DNA from: Christensenellaceae bacterium
GTDB taxonomy: Bacteria; Bacillota; Clostridia; Christensenellales; Aristaeellaceae
Direction: 5' to 3'
Assembly (NCBI GenBank): GCA_022510815.1
Contig: JAFLST010000021.1
Coordinates: 1-49,677, forward strand
DNA: 49,677 nt
In this document: one piece after another, positions 14,804 through 23,325 of the stretch
Layout: each line of letters opens with the position of its first letter
How positions within the stretch are numbered: the first letter of the stretch is position 1
Notes under the pieces: model-generated
Told to the model about the DNA's origin: nothing
Databases searched by the model: none
The model's input: the letters and a program-made list of their open reading frames with translations, nothing else
Made by a program: the position numbers and the translations under genes

Positions 14804-16984
14804 ATGAGAAAATGGCTGACGGCGCTGCTGCTGACGCTGCTGCTTGTGTGCGCGACCACTGCCGCGCTGGCGGCGGAGGCCATGGATATCACCAACGAGT
14901 GTACATTCAAGGTTTGCTATTCCAATATTAAATATACGCAGATGATCAATAAGAAGTTCACCGGCACGACATGGAAGAGCAAAAAGATCAATAACCCGTG
15001 GGTCGAGATCACCGCGCCGAGCGCCTTTCCGATGCAGGGCCTGTATATCTGCTTTGCGGACATGCCGGAGAGCTGGGAGATTCAGATCGCTGATGAGGAC
15101 GGCGACTGGATGACCTCCATCCCGGGCGACACGCGCTTCCTGCACAGCTGGGTGCAGCTCCCGCAGCCCGCGACGCATGTGCGCATCATGGTGACGCAGG
15201 AGAGCAAGTACGAGCTGACGATCCATGAGATTTACGTTTTCGGCGAGGGCGACATTCCGGGCTGGGTGCAGCGCTGGGAGCCCACTCACGAGAAGGCGGA
15301 TATCCTCTTCCTCGCCACGCACCCGGACGACGATTTGATCTTCTTTGGCGGCGCGATCCCGACTTACGCCGCGGAGCAGGGCCGCAAGGTCATTGTGGCC
15401 TACTATACCACGTCGACCGCTGTCAGACAGTCCGAGCTGCTCAACGCCCTGTGGTCCATGGGCGTGCGGAATTATCCCATCTGGGGCAGCTTCACCGATC
15501 ATTATGACAAGGACATTAAATCCGCCTACAAGTACGCCGGCGGACAGCAGAAGGTGGAAGAATGGCTGACGGGGATTTACCGTCAGTACAAGCCCGAGGT
15601 CGTCGTGACGCAGGATGTGAACGGCGAGTACGGTCACGCGCAGCACAAGATGGTCGCCGAGGTGGCGCAGAACTGCGTTGCCTACGCGGCCGAGGAGGGG
15701 AAGTATCTCGATTCCTTCCTTGAATACGGTCAGTGGCAGGTCAAGAAGCTCTACCTGCACCTGTGGCCGGAGAATCAGATCACCTTTGACTGGACGGTGC
15801 CGCTCAAGTCCATGGGCGGCAAGACCGGCATCGAGCTGGCGACGGAGGCCTTTGATACCTATCATCTGACACAGGCCGGCACCAAGTATAACGTGACGGA
15901 CACCGGCTCGCAGTACGATAACCGCGTCTTCGGCCTTGCCTTCACTTCCGTCGGCCCTGACGTGCGCAAGGACGATTTCCTCGAGAATATCTACGATTCG
16001 GTCGGCTCCTTTGTGGAGATTCCCGCGACGCCCGAACCCACGGCCGCGCCCACCGCGCCGCCTGCCTACATGTCCGTGATGCCGGAGCTGAACGAAAGCG
16101 GCTACCTCGATGAGGGCGAGCCCGAATTCATCTACTCCAGCGAGGACGAGGGCCTGTGGATTTATGTCAGCCAGACAGCGAAGGTCATCATCGAGCGCAA
16201 GTACAATGCCGACCCGAAGCAGCCGCTGACATGGTTTGAGGCGGAGCTGTGGTGCGACATCGAGAAGGGCGAGACGCTGCAGACCGTCTGGAAGAACCCG
16301 GAGCCGGACGTCAGCGTCAGGGTGTCGAGCAAGTCCCACGACCTGATCTACAACACGGCGACGGAGAACAAGGCCGTCTTCGCCATGAACACGGACTACT
16401 TCACCTACCGCAAGGTCAGAAACTCCAACCCGAAGATGGGCATCATCATCCGCGACGGGGAAATCATCTACGACAACCCCTATAAGGAGAGCGAGGTCAG
16501 CAGGTGGCTGTTCCCGAATCTGGACATGCTGGCCCTCTATCCCGACGGCAACATGACGGTGCACCACAGCTATGAGGTGACCGCGCAGGAGTTCATTGAT
16601 CAGGGAGCCGTCGCGGTGTATTCCTTCGGCCCGTATCTGATCAAGGACGGTCAGCTCTCGGAGAAGGCTTACACCAGCTCCGACAGCAAGAACCCCCGCT
16701 GCGCCATCGGCATGGTGGAGCCGGGGCACTATGTCGCCATCATGTGCGAGGGCCGTCTGGCCCGCTCCGGCGGCGTGGACATCGAGTATCTCGCCAAGCT
16801 CATGCGCAGCAAGGGCTGTCAGGTCGCCTTCAACATGGACGGCGGTCAGACCGCGGTGTTCTGCTTCATGGGCAAGCAGATCAACCAGATCGGCAAGTAT
16901 GACGGCAAGACCGCGCCTCGCAAGACCTGCGAGATTCTTGTGCTCGGCACGTCGGATCAGGTGGGCGTCTACGAGGTGAAATAA
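14804..16984 (+). CDS. Secreted fusion: PIG-L deacetylase plus phosphodiester glycosidase (NAGPA) domain
   Basis: 726 residues. The signal peptide ends near ALAAEA (residue 25). Residues of about 30-165 form a beta-sandwich-like region. At about 170-390 is a PIG-L/LmbE metal-dependent deacetylase with ATHPDDDLIFFGG (the zinc-binding HPDD motif) and NGEYGHAQHKMV (third ligand His). A Pro/Thr linker (PEPTAAPTAPPA) leads to a C-terminal domain of the phosphodiester glycosidase/DUF2233 type: AMNTDYFTYR, MGIIIRDGEIIY, RCAIGMVEPGHYVAIMCEGR and VAFNMDGGQTAVF. Together they suggest stepwise trimming of acetylated, phosphodiester-linked surface glycans outside the cell; this pathway is inference. Confidence 0.9.
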   Translation: MRKWLTALLLTLLLVCATTAALAAEAMDITNECTFKVCYSNIKYTQMINKKFTGTTWKSKKINNPWVEITAPSAFPMQGLYICFADMPESWEIQIADEDGDWMTSIPGDTRFLHSWVQLPQPATHVRIMVTQESKYELTIHEIYVFGEGDIPGWVQRWEPTHEKADILFLATHPDDDLIFFGGAIPTYAAEQGRKVIVAYYTTSTAVRQSELLNALWSMGVRNYPIWGSFTDHYDKDIKSAYKYAGGQQKVEEWLTGIYRQYKPEVVVTQDVNGEYGHAQHKMVAEVAQNCVAYAAEEGKYLDSFLEYGQWQVKKLYLHLWPENQITFDWTVPLKSMGGKTGIELATEAFDTYHLTQAGTKYNVTDTGSQYDNRVFGLAFTSVGPDVRKDDFLENIYDSVGSFVEIPATPEPTAAPTAPPAYMSVMPELNESGYLDEGEPEFIYSSEDEGLWIYVSQTAKVIIERKYNADPKQPLTWFEAELWCDIEKGETLQTVWKNPEPDVSVRVSSKSHDLIYNTATENKAVFAMNTDYFTYRKVRNSNPKMGIIIRDGEIIYDNPYKESEVSRWLFPNLDMLALYPDGNMTVHHSYEVTAQEFIDQGAVAVYSFGPYLIKDGQLSEKAYTSSDSKNPRCAIGMVEPGHYVAIMCEGRLARSGGVDIEYLAKLMRSKGCQVAFNMDGGQTAVFCFMGKQINQIGKYDGKTAPRKTCEILVLGTSDQVGVYEVK

Positions 16985-16998
16985 GCCTGTGTTTGGGG

Positions 16999-17034
16999 CT
17001 GCCGGCTCCCTCAAAAAGGGAACCGGCGGCTTTC
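16999..17034 (+). terminator. Probable terminator after the fusion gene
   Basis: GCCGGcTCCCT pairs with AGGGAaCCGGC (one mismatch) around a five-A loop. Only three T follow, so it is moderate. Confidence 0.5.
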
Positions 17035-17135
17035 CCGTTCCACTGTCTGATTTTTTAATCCACGGATGAATTGCGACGGCGGATTCGTTCTATATTTTGG
17101 AGAAGCATTCCTGACGGCCTGCTGGAGGAAAAACC

Positions 17136-19205
17136 ATGAAAAAAGCCTGCCGGATTTCCGCTCTGGTGCTCGCGCTGATGCTGGCATGCGTTGCCCTGCC
17201 CGCGCTGGCGGAGACGAACCAATTCCATTTTGATAAGACCGTTAACGCCGTCTTTGAGGGCGAGTCGGTGCAGATGCTGCTGGTGCGCACGGGCGACTGC
17301 GCCGAGGAGGGCACGCTGACCTACACATCCTCCCGGGAGAGCGTCGCGACCATCGACCAGAGCGGCGTGATCACGGGCGTGACGAAGGGTCAGACGACCA
17401 TCACCGCGGAGCTGACCACATCCAAGCGCACATGGAAGACGACGATCACCGTGACCGTCAAGCGCAAGGTGACGGCGGTCGACGTGAAGGAGGATAAGCT
17501 GCCGCTGTACCAGAAGACGGACAGCGAGGTGGCGGGGCTGCTCAAGGACATGTCGGAAGACCCGGATGTCGACGCCCTGCCGGTGCTTGTGCTGCGCGTG
17601 GGCAGCAATCAGACGGTTCAGGCCACCCTTGAGCCCAAGGACGCCAACGACCGCAATTTCGTTCTGACCACCTCCGACGAGAGCATCGTAAAGGTGCAGA
17701 GCAATAACTTCCGGCCGCAGCAGCCCGGCGAGTGCGTCGTCACGGTGCAGAGCCGCCAGAACCCGGAGGTGTACACCGCCTACCGCGCGCTGGTGGTGCA
17801 GCCGGTCACGAAACTGACCCTCTCCGCGGCGGAGAAGTTCACCTATGTGGGCGGCACGCTGCCGCTGGCGGTGACCTATGCCCCGGACAACGCGTCGATC
17901 AAGGCCGTCACATGGACGAGCGCCAACGAGAAGGTCGCCACCGTCGATGCGAATGGCGTGGTCACGGGCGTGAGCAAGGGACAGGTGAACATCCGCGCGA
18001 CGGCGGCGGACGGCTCCGGCAAGTCCGCGACCTTTCAGGTGACGGTTCGTCAGCAGCCGGAGTCCATCGAGCTGACCAGCAAGACAGACGCAGTCAATGT
18101 TGGCTCCTACTTGACCATTCAGGCCAAGGTGCTCCCCAACAACGTCAACGACAAGTCCGTGACATGGTCCTCCTCCGACGAGTCCGTCGCGAAGGTGAAC
18201 ACCTCCGGCCGCGTCACGCCGGTGGGCCCGGGCACCTGCGTCATCACCTGCGCAAGCGCCGCCTTCCCGGAGGTGGCCGCGTCGATGAACATCACGGTCA
18301 GCCAGCCCGTGACCAAGGTGTCCTTCATGGAGAAGGAAGTGACGGTGCATGTGGGCGGCTCGGTGACCGTGTTCTGGCAGGTGGAGCCCGCCAACGCCAC
18401 CGATCAGAGCGTCGCCTTCTCCAGCCGTGACGAGCGCATTGCCACGGTGAATGCGGACGGCACCATCTACGGCGTCAAGCGCGGCAGCACGACCATCAGC
18501 GTCACCGCGCAGGACGGCTCGAACAAGCGGGCGACCATCAAGGTGAACGTGCTCCAGCCGGTGGAGGGTGTCCACATGCAGAACGACACCATCACCGTGG
18601 GCGTGAACGAATCCGTCCGCGCCTCGGCGGTGCTGGAGCCCTCCGACGCGAGCAACGTCAACATGAGCTGGACTAGCGAGGACGAGACCATCGCGACGGT
18701 TCGCGGCACCAACAACAGGCCGTCAGTGACGGGCAAGCGCTGGGGCACCACCTCCATCGTCGGCGTGACGGAGGACGGCGGCTATGTCACCACCGCGACG
18801 GTTCGCGTCGGCAACTATGACAAGGCGCTGGTCATCACCGACCTGTACCTGAACGGCGACGCGATCAAGATCAACGTGCAGAACCAGTCCAACATGACCA
18901 TCACGCGGTTCTACTACACCATCGAGATGTACGACATGGGCGGCCAGCCGCTGGCCTGCAACATCAACGGCACGAACACGTTCAACGGCTCCTATGGCTA
19001 CGAGCTCTACGAGGGCGACACCACCACCCACGGGCGCTTCTATTTCTCCGATTTCGTGCAGCCTGCGGGCGTCGGGCGGGTGCTCATGCGCATCACCGGC
19101 TACTCCACGGATGACGGCTACAGCCGCACGATCCGCGAAGAGCAGCAGGAGATCATGGAGTACCTCGCGCCCGGGTTCAGCGTCGAAGAGTCGCCGAACG
19201 GCTGA
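17136..19205 (+). CDS. Secreted protein with six bacterial Ig-like (Big_2) domains
   Basis: 689 residues. ATG 17136 follows CTGGAGGAAA; the signal peptide ends at PALAE (residue 26). Six tandem Ig-like domains of about 85 residues follow, each with the signature TWTSANEKVATVD, then GVVTGVSKGQ and a closing strand (TFQVTV). The first two are more diverged, and the sixth lacks the usual glycine loop. The last 120 residues (from YDKALVITDLYLNGD) form a different beta domain rich in Asn/Thr, perhaps a ligand or partner binding domain. There is no sortase signal or membrane anchor, so it is probably released or held by wall polymers. Big_2 arrays usually act as spacers or adhesins. Confidence 0.88.
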   Translation: MKKACRISALVLALMLACVALPALAETNQFHFDKTVNAVFEGESVQMLLVRTGDCAEEGTLTYTSSRESVATIDQSGVITGVTKGQTTITAELTTSKRTWKTTITVTVKRKVTAVDVKEDKLPLYQKTDSEVAGLLKDMSEDPDVDALPVLVLRVGSNQTVQATLEPKDANDRNFVLTTSDESIVKVQSNNFRPQQPGECVVTVQSRQNPEVYTAYRALVVQPVTKLTLSAAEKFTYVGGTLPLAVTYAPDNASIKAVTWTSANEKVATVDANGVVTGVSKGQVNIRATAADGSGKSATFQVTVRQQPESIELTSKTDAVNVGSYLTIQAKVLPNNVNDKSVTWSSSDESVAKVNTSGRVTPVGPGTCVITCASAAFPEVAASMNITVSQPVTKVSFMEKEVTVHVGGSVTVFWQVEPANATDQSVAFSSRDERIATVNADGTIYGVKRGSTTISVTAQDGSNKRATIKVNVLQPVEGVHMQNDTITVGVNESVRASAVLEPSDASNVNMSWTSEDETIATVRGTNNRPSVTGKRWGTTSIVGVTEDGGYVTTATVRVGNYDKALVITDLYLNGDAIKINVQNQSNMTITRFYYTIEMYDMGGQPLACNINGTNTFNGSYGYELYEGDTTTHGRFYFSDFVQPAGVGRVLMRITGYSTDDGYSRTIREEQQEIMEYLAPGFSVEESPNG

Positions 19206-19256
19206 CGCAGGCAGTTCTGCCGCCGTTTAAGGCGAAGTGAGGAAGTTGCTGATCAT

Positions 19257-19715
19257 ATGCGCTTGGAAATTAAAAGATATACAAAAGATAAGATACCGGA
19301 TGTGCTGGATTTTGAAAACAGGTTAAGGGCAGAAGAAAGCTTCTGGGGATGGGAAATCAATGACGCCTATATTCAGGCGGTTGAGAAAAGCTTTGACGAC
19401 AGCGCCTTCGCCGATTCCATTTCCTTATTGGCATATGATGATGATAAGGTGATCGGAAGAATTGACTCTACGATGATCGCGAGTCACTTTGATGGGTCTA
19501 AAAGAGCTTATCTGGATTGGATTTGCGTCATTAAGAGTTATAGGCATAGGGGCGTTGCGCAAAGGCTCATGGAAGCTCTGAGAGAAATTCTGAAGCGTAA
19601 TCATATCACTGCGTTAATTGCCCTGACAGCTTCTAATGAAGAAGCTCAGAGATTTTATCAGCGCATTCCGAATTCCCAAATGCGGGACATCGGTATTTGG
19701 ATTGACATCACCTGA
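19257..19715 (+). CDS. GNAT N-acetyltransferase, AT-rich, probably acquired
   Basis: 152 residues. The acetyl-CoA loop is SYRHRGVAQRLMEAL, with LDWICVIKSY as the beta-4 strand and ALTASNEEAQRFYQRI as motif B. The N-terminus MRLEIKRYTKDKIPDVLDFENR is typical of small-molecule acetyltransferases. Codons here are clearly richer in A and T (AAA, GAT, ATT) than in every flanking gene, suggesting recent transfer. A GAGGAAG site lies about 11 bases before ATG 19257. It sits alone between two terminators. The substrate is unknown; amino acid or aminoglycoside-like amines are possible. Confidence 0.85.
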   Translation: MRLEIKRYTKDKIPDVLDFENRLRAEESFWGWEINDAYIQAVEKSFDDSAFADSISLLAYDDDKVIGRIDSTMIASHFDGSKRAYLDWICVIKSYRHRGVAQRLMEALREILKRNHITALIALTASNEEAQRFYQRIPNSQMRDIGIWIDIT

Positions 19716-19741
19716 ATTTCTGCTTATCAGATCGTGATAAA

Positions 19742-19786
19742 GGGGACATGGCCGTCCATCGGCGCGTCATGTCCCCGTTTGTTTTG
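19742..19786 (+). terminator. Terminator after the AT-rich GNAT gene
   Basis: GGGGACATG (19742-19750) pairs perfectly with CATGTCCCC (19768-19776), followed by a T-rich tail. Confidence 0.85.
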
Positions 19787-19893
19787 TGGTGCCCTGCCCT
19801 TCGACGGTCTGTTTCACCTTGCTGCAATTGAGCCGTCAGCCGGAGAACCGCTGTTCTTCGATATCTCCTGTGCGTTTTTCGGCAGTCTGAAAA

Positions 19894-19934
19894 CAGGAGG
19901 ATGCCTGTCACGCATCCTCCTGCTTTCTTTTTTG
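19894..19934. terminator. Bidirectional terminator, mainly for the Mrp gene
   Basis: CAGGAGGATGC and GCATCCTCCTG make a perfect 11-bp stem with a 7-base loop. It is flanked by a T-rich run on the plus side and TTTTC on the minus side. It lies directly after the Mrp stop. Confidence 0.88.
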
Positions 19935-19935
19935 C

Positions 19936-20757
19936 TTACAGGTGCTCGATCACCTCGACCGCGCCGTCGAGCCAGCTCTCGTTGAACAGCTCGATCACGC
20001 CGTCGTCGCATTCCTTGGCGATCGTGGGGTCGATGGGGATCTGCGCCAGCAGGGGCAGGGAGTTCTTCTGCGCCACCTCGAGGGTCTTGCCCTCGCCGAA
20101 GGGGTAGAGCTTCCGATTGCAGTCGGGGCACTTGATGTAGGACATGTTTTCCACAAGGCCCAGCACAGGGATGTTCATCATCTTCGCCATGCCCAGCGCC
20201 TTTTCAACGATCATCCCGACCAGCTCCTGCGGGGACGTCACGACGATGATGCCGTCCACGGGCAGCGACTGGAACACCGTCAGCGGCACATCGCCCGTTC
20301 CCGGAGGCATGTCGACGAACATGTAGTCCACATTGCCCCAGATGACGTCGCTCCAGAACTGCTTCACCGTGCCGCCGATCAGGCTGCCGCGCCAGATCAC
20401 CGGGTCAGTGTCATGCTCCAGCAGCAGGTTGATGCTCATCATCCGCACGCCGGTCTTGGTCGCGCCGGGGAAAATGCCGTCCTCGCAGCCCATGGCCTTG
20501 TCGGTCACGCCGAACATCTTGGGGATGGACGGGCCCGTAATGTCCGCGTCCAGAATGGCCGCCTGATGGCCGCGGCGCTGCATGAGGGTCGCCAGCAGGC
20601 CCGTGACAAGGCTCTTGCCGACGCCGCCCTTGCCGGACACGACGCCGATGACCTTCTTGACATGACTGCCCGGATTCGAGGGCGCCAGCAGGCTCTCCGG
20701 CTGGGCGGAGGCGCACTTGCTCTGGCAGGTGGAGCAGTCGTGAGTGCATTCAGACAT
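19936..20757 (-). CDS. mrp: Mrp/NBP35-type Fe-S cluster carrier ATPase
   Basis: 273 residues. I start at ATG 20757 (GAGGTGA eight bases before) rather than an in-frame GTG four codons upstream. An N-terminal cysteine set (CTHDCSTCQSKC) is followed by a deviant Walker A, SGKGGVGKS (41-49), LDADITGPSIPKMFG, VDMPPGTGD (Walker B-like) and the CPDC pair that binds the shared Fe-S cluster in the dimer. Mrp proteins assemble and hand over 4Fe-4S clusters to apo-enzymes. The extra N-terminal cysteines are as in NBP35/Ind1-like members. Single-gene unit with its own terminator; the anaerobic Fe-S enzymes in this window are possible clients. Confidence 0.93.
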   Translation of the reverse strand: MSECTHDCSTCQSKCASAQPESLLAPSNPGSHVKKVIGVVSGKGGVGKSLVTGLLATLMQRRGHQAAILDADITGPSIPKMFGVTDKAMGCEDGIFPGATKTGVRMMSINLLLEHDTDPVIWRGSLIGGTVKQFWSDVIWGNVDYMFVDMPPGTGDVPLTVFQSLPVDGIIVVTSPQELVGMIVEKALGMAKMMNIPVLGLVENMSYIKCPDCNRKLYPFGEGKTLEVAQKNSLPLLAQIPIDPTIAKECDDGVIELFNESWLDGAVEVIEHL

Positions 20758-20977
20758 GGATACTTTCACCTCGCTTGTCCGCCTTCCGCGGACGATTCCA
20801 GAAGGGTTTCGACTCGCCCGATAAGTTTTCCTGCCCGGGGCGGTCGAATCCGCAAGAAAAGCATGAAATATCTTTCTGCTATGGGAAGAATTTCCGCGCT
20901 CTGATCGTCTTATGTGTAACAGGCGGCGAAATCATCGCCTGTCGTCAAGCGAAGTCACGATGGGATAAATTTAGCGC

Positions 20978-21006
20978 TTGTCCTGCGCGATGGAACCGTG
21001 TATAAT
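20978..21006 (+). promoter_or_regulatory. Promoter for the peptidoglycan-binding lipoprotein
   Basis: TTGTCC (20978-20983) and a perfect TATAAT (21001-21006), spacer 17 bp, leaving a leader of about 58 bases. Confidence 0.75.
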
Positions 21007-21070
21007 AAATAAGCATAGAGTCATTCAAAGGGAAACATCCCTTTTTCAGACGGAAGGAAGGCTGGCCAAC

Positions 21071-23038
21071 ATGAAGAACAAAATCGTCAAGGCGCTGGCG
21101 CTGGGCGGTATGCTGCTCCTGTGCCTGAGCCTTTCCGGATGCTATATTCCCCCGGACGATCTCGCCGGCGACGTGAGCAACCTTGGCGTCGGCTCCAACA
21201 ATCTGCCCTTTGACCCGGTGGTCTATACCGACGCGCCCACCGCTTCGCCCACGCCCACCGCGGCCATGGCGGGCGCTTTCGGAGCACCGCAGACGGCTGA
21301 CAATACCGGCAGCGGCGTTCCGAGCGTCAACTGGGACGACGGCGTTGGCGATCCCATCACGGGCGGCGGCACGTCGCAGACGAACCTGCCCGGTATCGGC
21401 GTTAACAGCGGAACCGGCGCGGCGACCACGAGGCCGAGCATCGGCGTCACCACAGCGAATCCCGGCACCGCCCGTCCGTCTGCGACGAACACCCCCGCGC
21501 CCTCCAGCCTGAAAAAGGGCTCCTCGGGCGATTCGGTGCGGGCGCTGCAGAAGCGCCTCAAGGAGCTGGGCTACTACACCGGCAGCGTGGACGGCGACTT
21601 CGGCGAGAACACCGAGAAGGCCGTGAAAGCCTTCCAGGAGCGCAACGGCCTGACAGTGGACGGCAAGGCTGGCACCAACACGATGGCCAAGCTGAACAGC
21701 TCCTCCGCCGTTAAGGCTGCGACGGCCACCGCCACCCCCAAGAAGACCGCGACGCCCACCCCCAAGCGCACGGCAACGCCGACGCCCCGCAAGACGGCGA
21801 CTCCTACCCCCAAGCCTACGTCCACCCCGAACCTGACCAAGGATATCTATCTGCGGGACGGCTCCTCCGGCAAGGACGTCAAGCGGCTGCAGGAGCGGCT
21901 GATCTCGCTGGGCTGGCTGACGGGCACGGCGAACAGCGACTTCGGCGGCGCGGTGGAAGCGGCGGTCATGGCCTTCCAGAAGAAGACCTCCGGCCTGTAT
22001 GATGACGGCGTGGCGGGCCCTGAAACGCTCAAGGCGCTGTATTCAAGCAACGCGGCCAAGTCCTCCTCCCCGGTGGCCTCCGTGGGCGTGAAGCTCCAGA
22101 CCGGCTCGGAGGGCGACGCTGTCCGGGCGCTGCAGAAGCGCCTCAAGACGCTGGGCTATCTGACGGGAACCCCTGACGGCAGCTATGGCGAGAAGACCAA
22201 GGCGGCGGTGATCGCCTTCCAGACGAACAACGGTCTCAAGGTTGACGGCATCGCGGGCACCAGCACGCTGGACGCCATCTACAGCCAGAACGCCATCAAG
22301 GCCGGTCAGAGCGTCTCGAGCGGCACGACCAATTCCGGCAGCGGCTCCGGCAGCGGCACCTATTCGATCCTGCGCGAAGGTGACAGCGGCGAGGCGGTGC
22401 GGCAGCTCCAGCAAGCGCTCAAGAATCTTGGCTACTATTCCGGCACCGTGGACGGCAACTATGGCAGCGGCACGGTGGACGCGGTGAAGCTGTTCCAGCA
22501 GATGAACGGTCTGCGCGTGGACGGCAAGGCGGGCGAGGCAACTCAGCGCGCGCTCTACGGCACCAGCGCCAAGGTCAATGACACCACGCTGCGGGTCGGC
22601 GACGAGGGCGACGCGGTGACCAACCTGCAGTACGCGCTCTATGAGCTGGGCTACTATGACGGCCAGATCAACGGCATCTATTCCAGTCTGGTCAGCGAGG
22701 CGGTCAAGGCATTCCAGAGCAACAACGGCCTGAAGGCTGACGGTGTGGCGGGAAAGGATACCCTGCAGAAGCTCTATTCCTCCTCGGCCAAGGCGGCGGG
22801 CGCGTCGTCGGTCACCTTCGAGAAGCTGAAGAAGGGCGATTCGGGCAGCGCGGTGGTCGAGATGCAGGACGTACTCAAGGGCCTCGGCTATCTTGCCGAG
22901 ATCACGGGCATCTATGACGACGCGACCTACTGGGCGGTCAAGAGCTTCCAAGAGCGCAACGGCCTCAGCTCGGACGGCATCGCGGGCAATGAGACCCTGA
23001 CCAAGCTCTACTCCGGCAGCGCCGTGAGCATGTATTGA
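21071..23038 (+). CDS. Lipoprotein with six PG_binding_1 domains
   Basis: 655 residues from ATG 21071 (GGAAGGAAGG before it). The signal ends in a lipobox LSGC with Cys24, so the protein is anchored in the membrane. A long Ser/Thr/Pro/Gly region follows, then six peptidoglycan-binding domains of about 70 residues. Each starts L.xGxxGxxVxxLQ and contains LGYYTGSVDGDFGENTEKAV and a GLTVDGKAGTNT-type end. Domains one and two are separated by a (T/K)ATPTPK linker of about 45 residues. No enzymatic domain is present. It probably ties the membrane to the cell wall or acts as a spore/cortex-type binder. Confidence 0.92.
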   Translation: MKNKIVKALALGGMLLLCLSLSGCYIPPDDLAGDVSNLGVGSNNLPFDPVVYTDAPTASPTPTAAMAGAFGAPQTADNTGSGVPSVNWDDGVGDPITGGGTSQTNLPGIGVNSGTGAATTRPSIGVTTANPGTARPSATNTPAPSSLKKGSSGDSVRALQKRLKELGYYTGSVDGDFGENTEKAVKAFQERNGLTVDGKAGTNTMAKLNSSSAVKAATATATPKKTATPTPKRTATPTPRKTATPTPKPTSTPNLTKDIYLRDGSSGKDVKRLQERLISLGWLTGTANSDFGGAVEAAVMAFQKKTSGLYDDGVAGPETLKALYSSNAAKSSSPVASVGVKLQTGSEGDAVRALQKRLKTLGYLTGTPDGSYGEKTKAAVIAFQTNNGLKVDGIAGTSTLDAIYSQNAIKAGQSVSSGTTNSGSGSGSGTYSILREGDSGEAVRQLQQALKNLGYYSGTVDGNYGSGTVDAVKLFQQMNGLRVDGKAGEATQRALYGTSAKVNDTTLRVGDEGDAVTNLQYALYELGYYDGQINGIYSSLVSEAVKAFQSNNGLKADGVAGKDTLQKLYSSSAKAAGASSVTFEKLKKGDSGSAVVEMQDVLKGLGYLAEITGIYDDATYWAVKSFQERNGLSSDGIAGNETLTKLYSGSAVSMY

Positions 23039-23050
23039 GAAACAAAAGCT

Positions 23051-23074
23051 GGGACGGGAGGCGCTTTTCCGGCG
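23051..23074 (+). repeat. 24-bp direct repeat, left copy
   Basis: Begins GGGACGGGAGGCGC and ends CCGGCG; identical to 23273-23296. Confidence 0.9.
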
Positions 23075-23141
23075 GCTACCGATCAGGCAGCGACAAATCC
23101 CGGGCGGCGTCGGAGGGCCCGCAGGTCCTTCGACACCCATC

Positions 23142-23170
23142 AAAAACTGACGACATGCGCGTCAGTTTTT
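23142..23170. terminator. Bidirectional terminator-like hairpin
   Basis: AAAAACTGACG and CGTCAGTTTTT form a perfect 11-bp stem around a 7-base loop. It probably ends the lipoprotein transcript. Confidence 0.8.
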
Positions 23171-23272
23171 GCGTTTTCCTTTAGGAAAACTTCCTTACAG
23201 TCCATGGCGGTCTGGTATCGGACCGCCTTGGACTGCTTTCCTCGGCAAAGGCCTGCCTTTGTCGATACGCTG

Positions 23273-23296
23273 GGGACGGGAGGCGCTTTTCCGGCG
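23273..23296 (+). repeat. 24-bp direct repeat, right copy
   Basis: Identical to 23051-23074. Here it forms the 5' part of a terminator-like hairpin ending in five T. Confidence 0.9.
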
Positions 23297-23325
23297 CTTC
23301 CCGCTTTTTGTGAAGGAGGACGATC

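Larger units (their letters stand above)
23039..23325 (+). other. Gene-free interval packed with hairpins and flanked by a 24-bp direct repeat
   Basis: No credible gene. The block between the two repeat copies contains, in order, imperfect or perfect stems at 23109-23134 (GTCGGAGG/CCTTCGAC), 23142-23170 (11 bp), about 23173-23189 (TTTTCCT/AGGAAAA), 23197-23235 (15 bp with one mismatch) and 23244-23261 (CAAAGGC/GCCTTTG). The second repeat copy is itself the left arm of a T-tailed hairpin (GGGAGGCGC/GCGCTTCCC, CTTTTT) just before the transglutaminase gene's ribosome site. Confidence 0.6.

Noticed and set aside
14774-17014. A 746-codon open frame antisense to the PIG-L/glycosidase gene, and similar long antisense frames at 17055-18575, 26451-28367, 30842-32896, 38766-40751
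   Set aside because: They mirror GC-rich real genes, lack ribosome sites and family motifs, and have His/Arg/Val-rich composition typical of antisense shadows.
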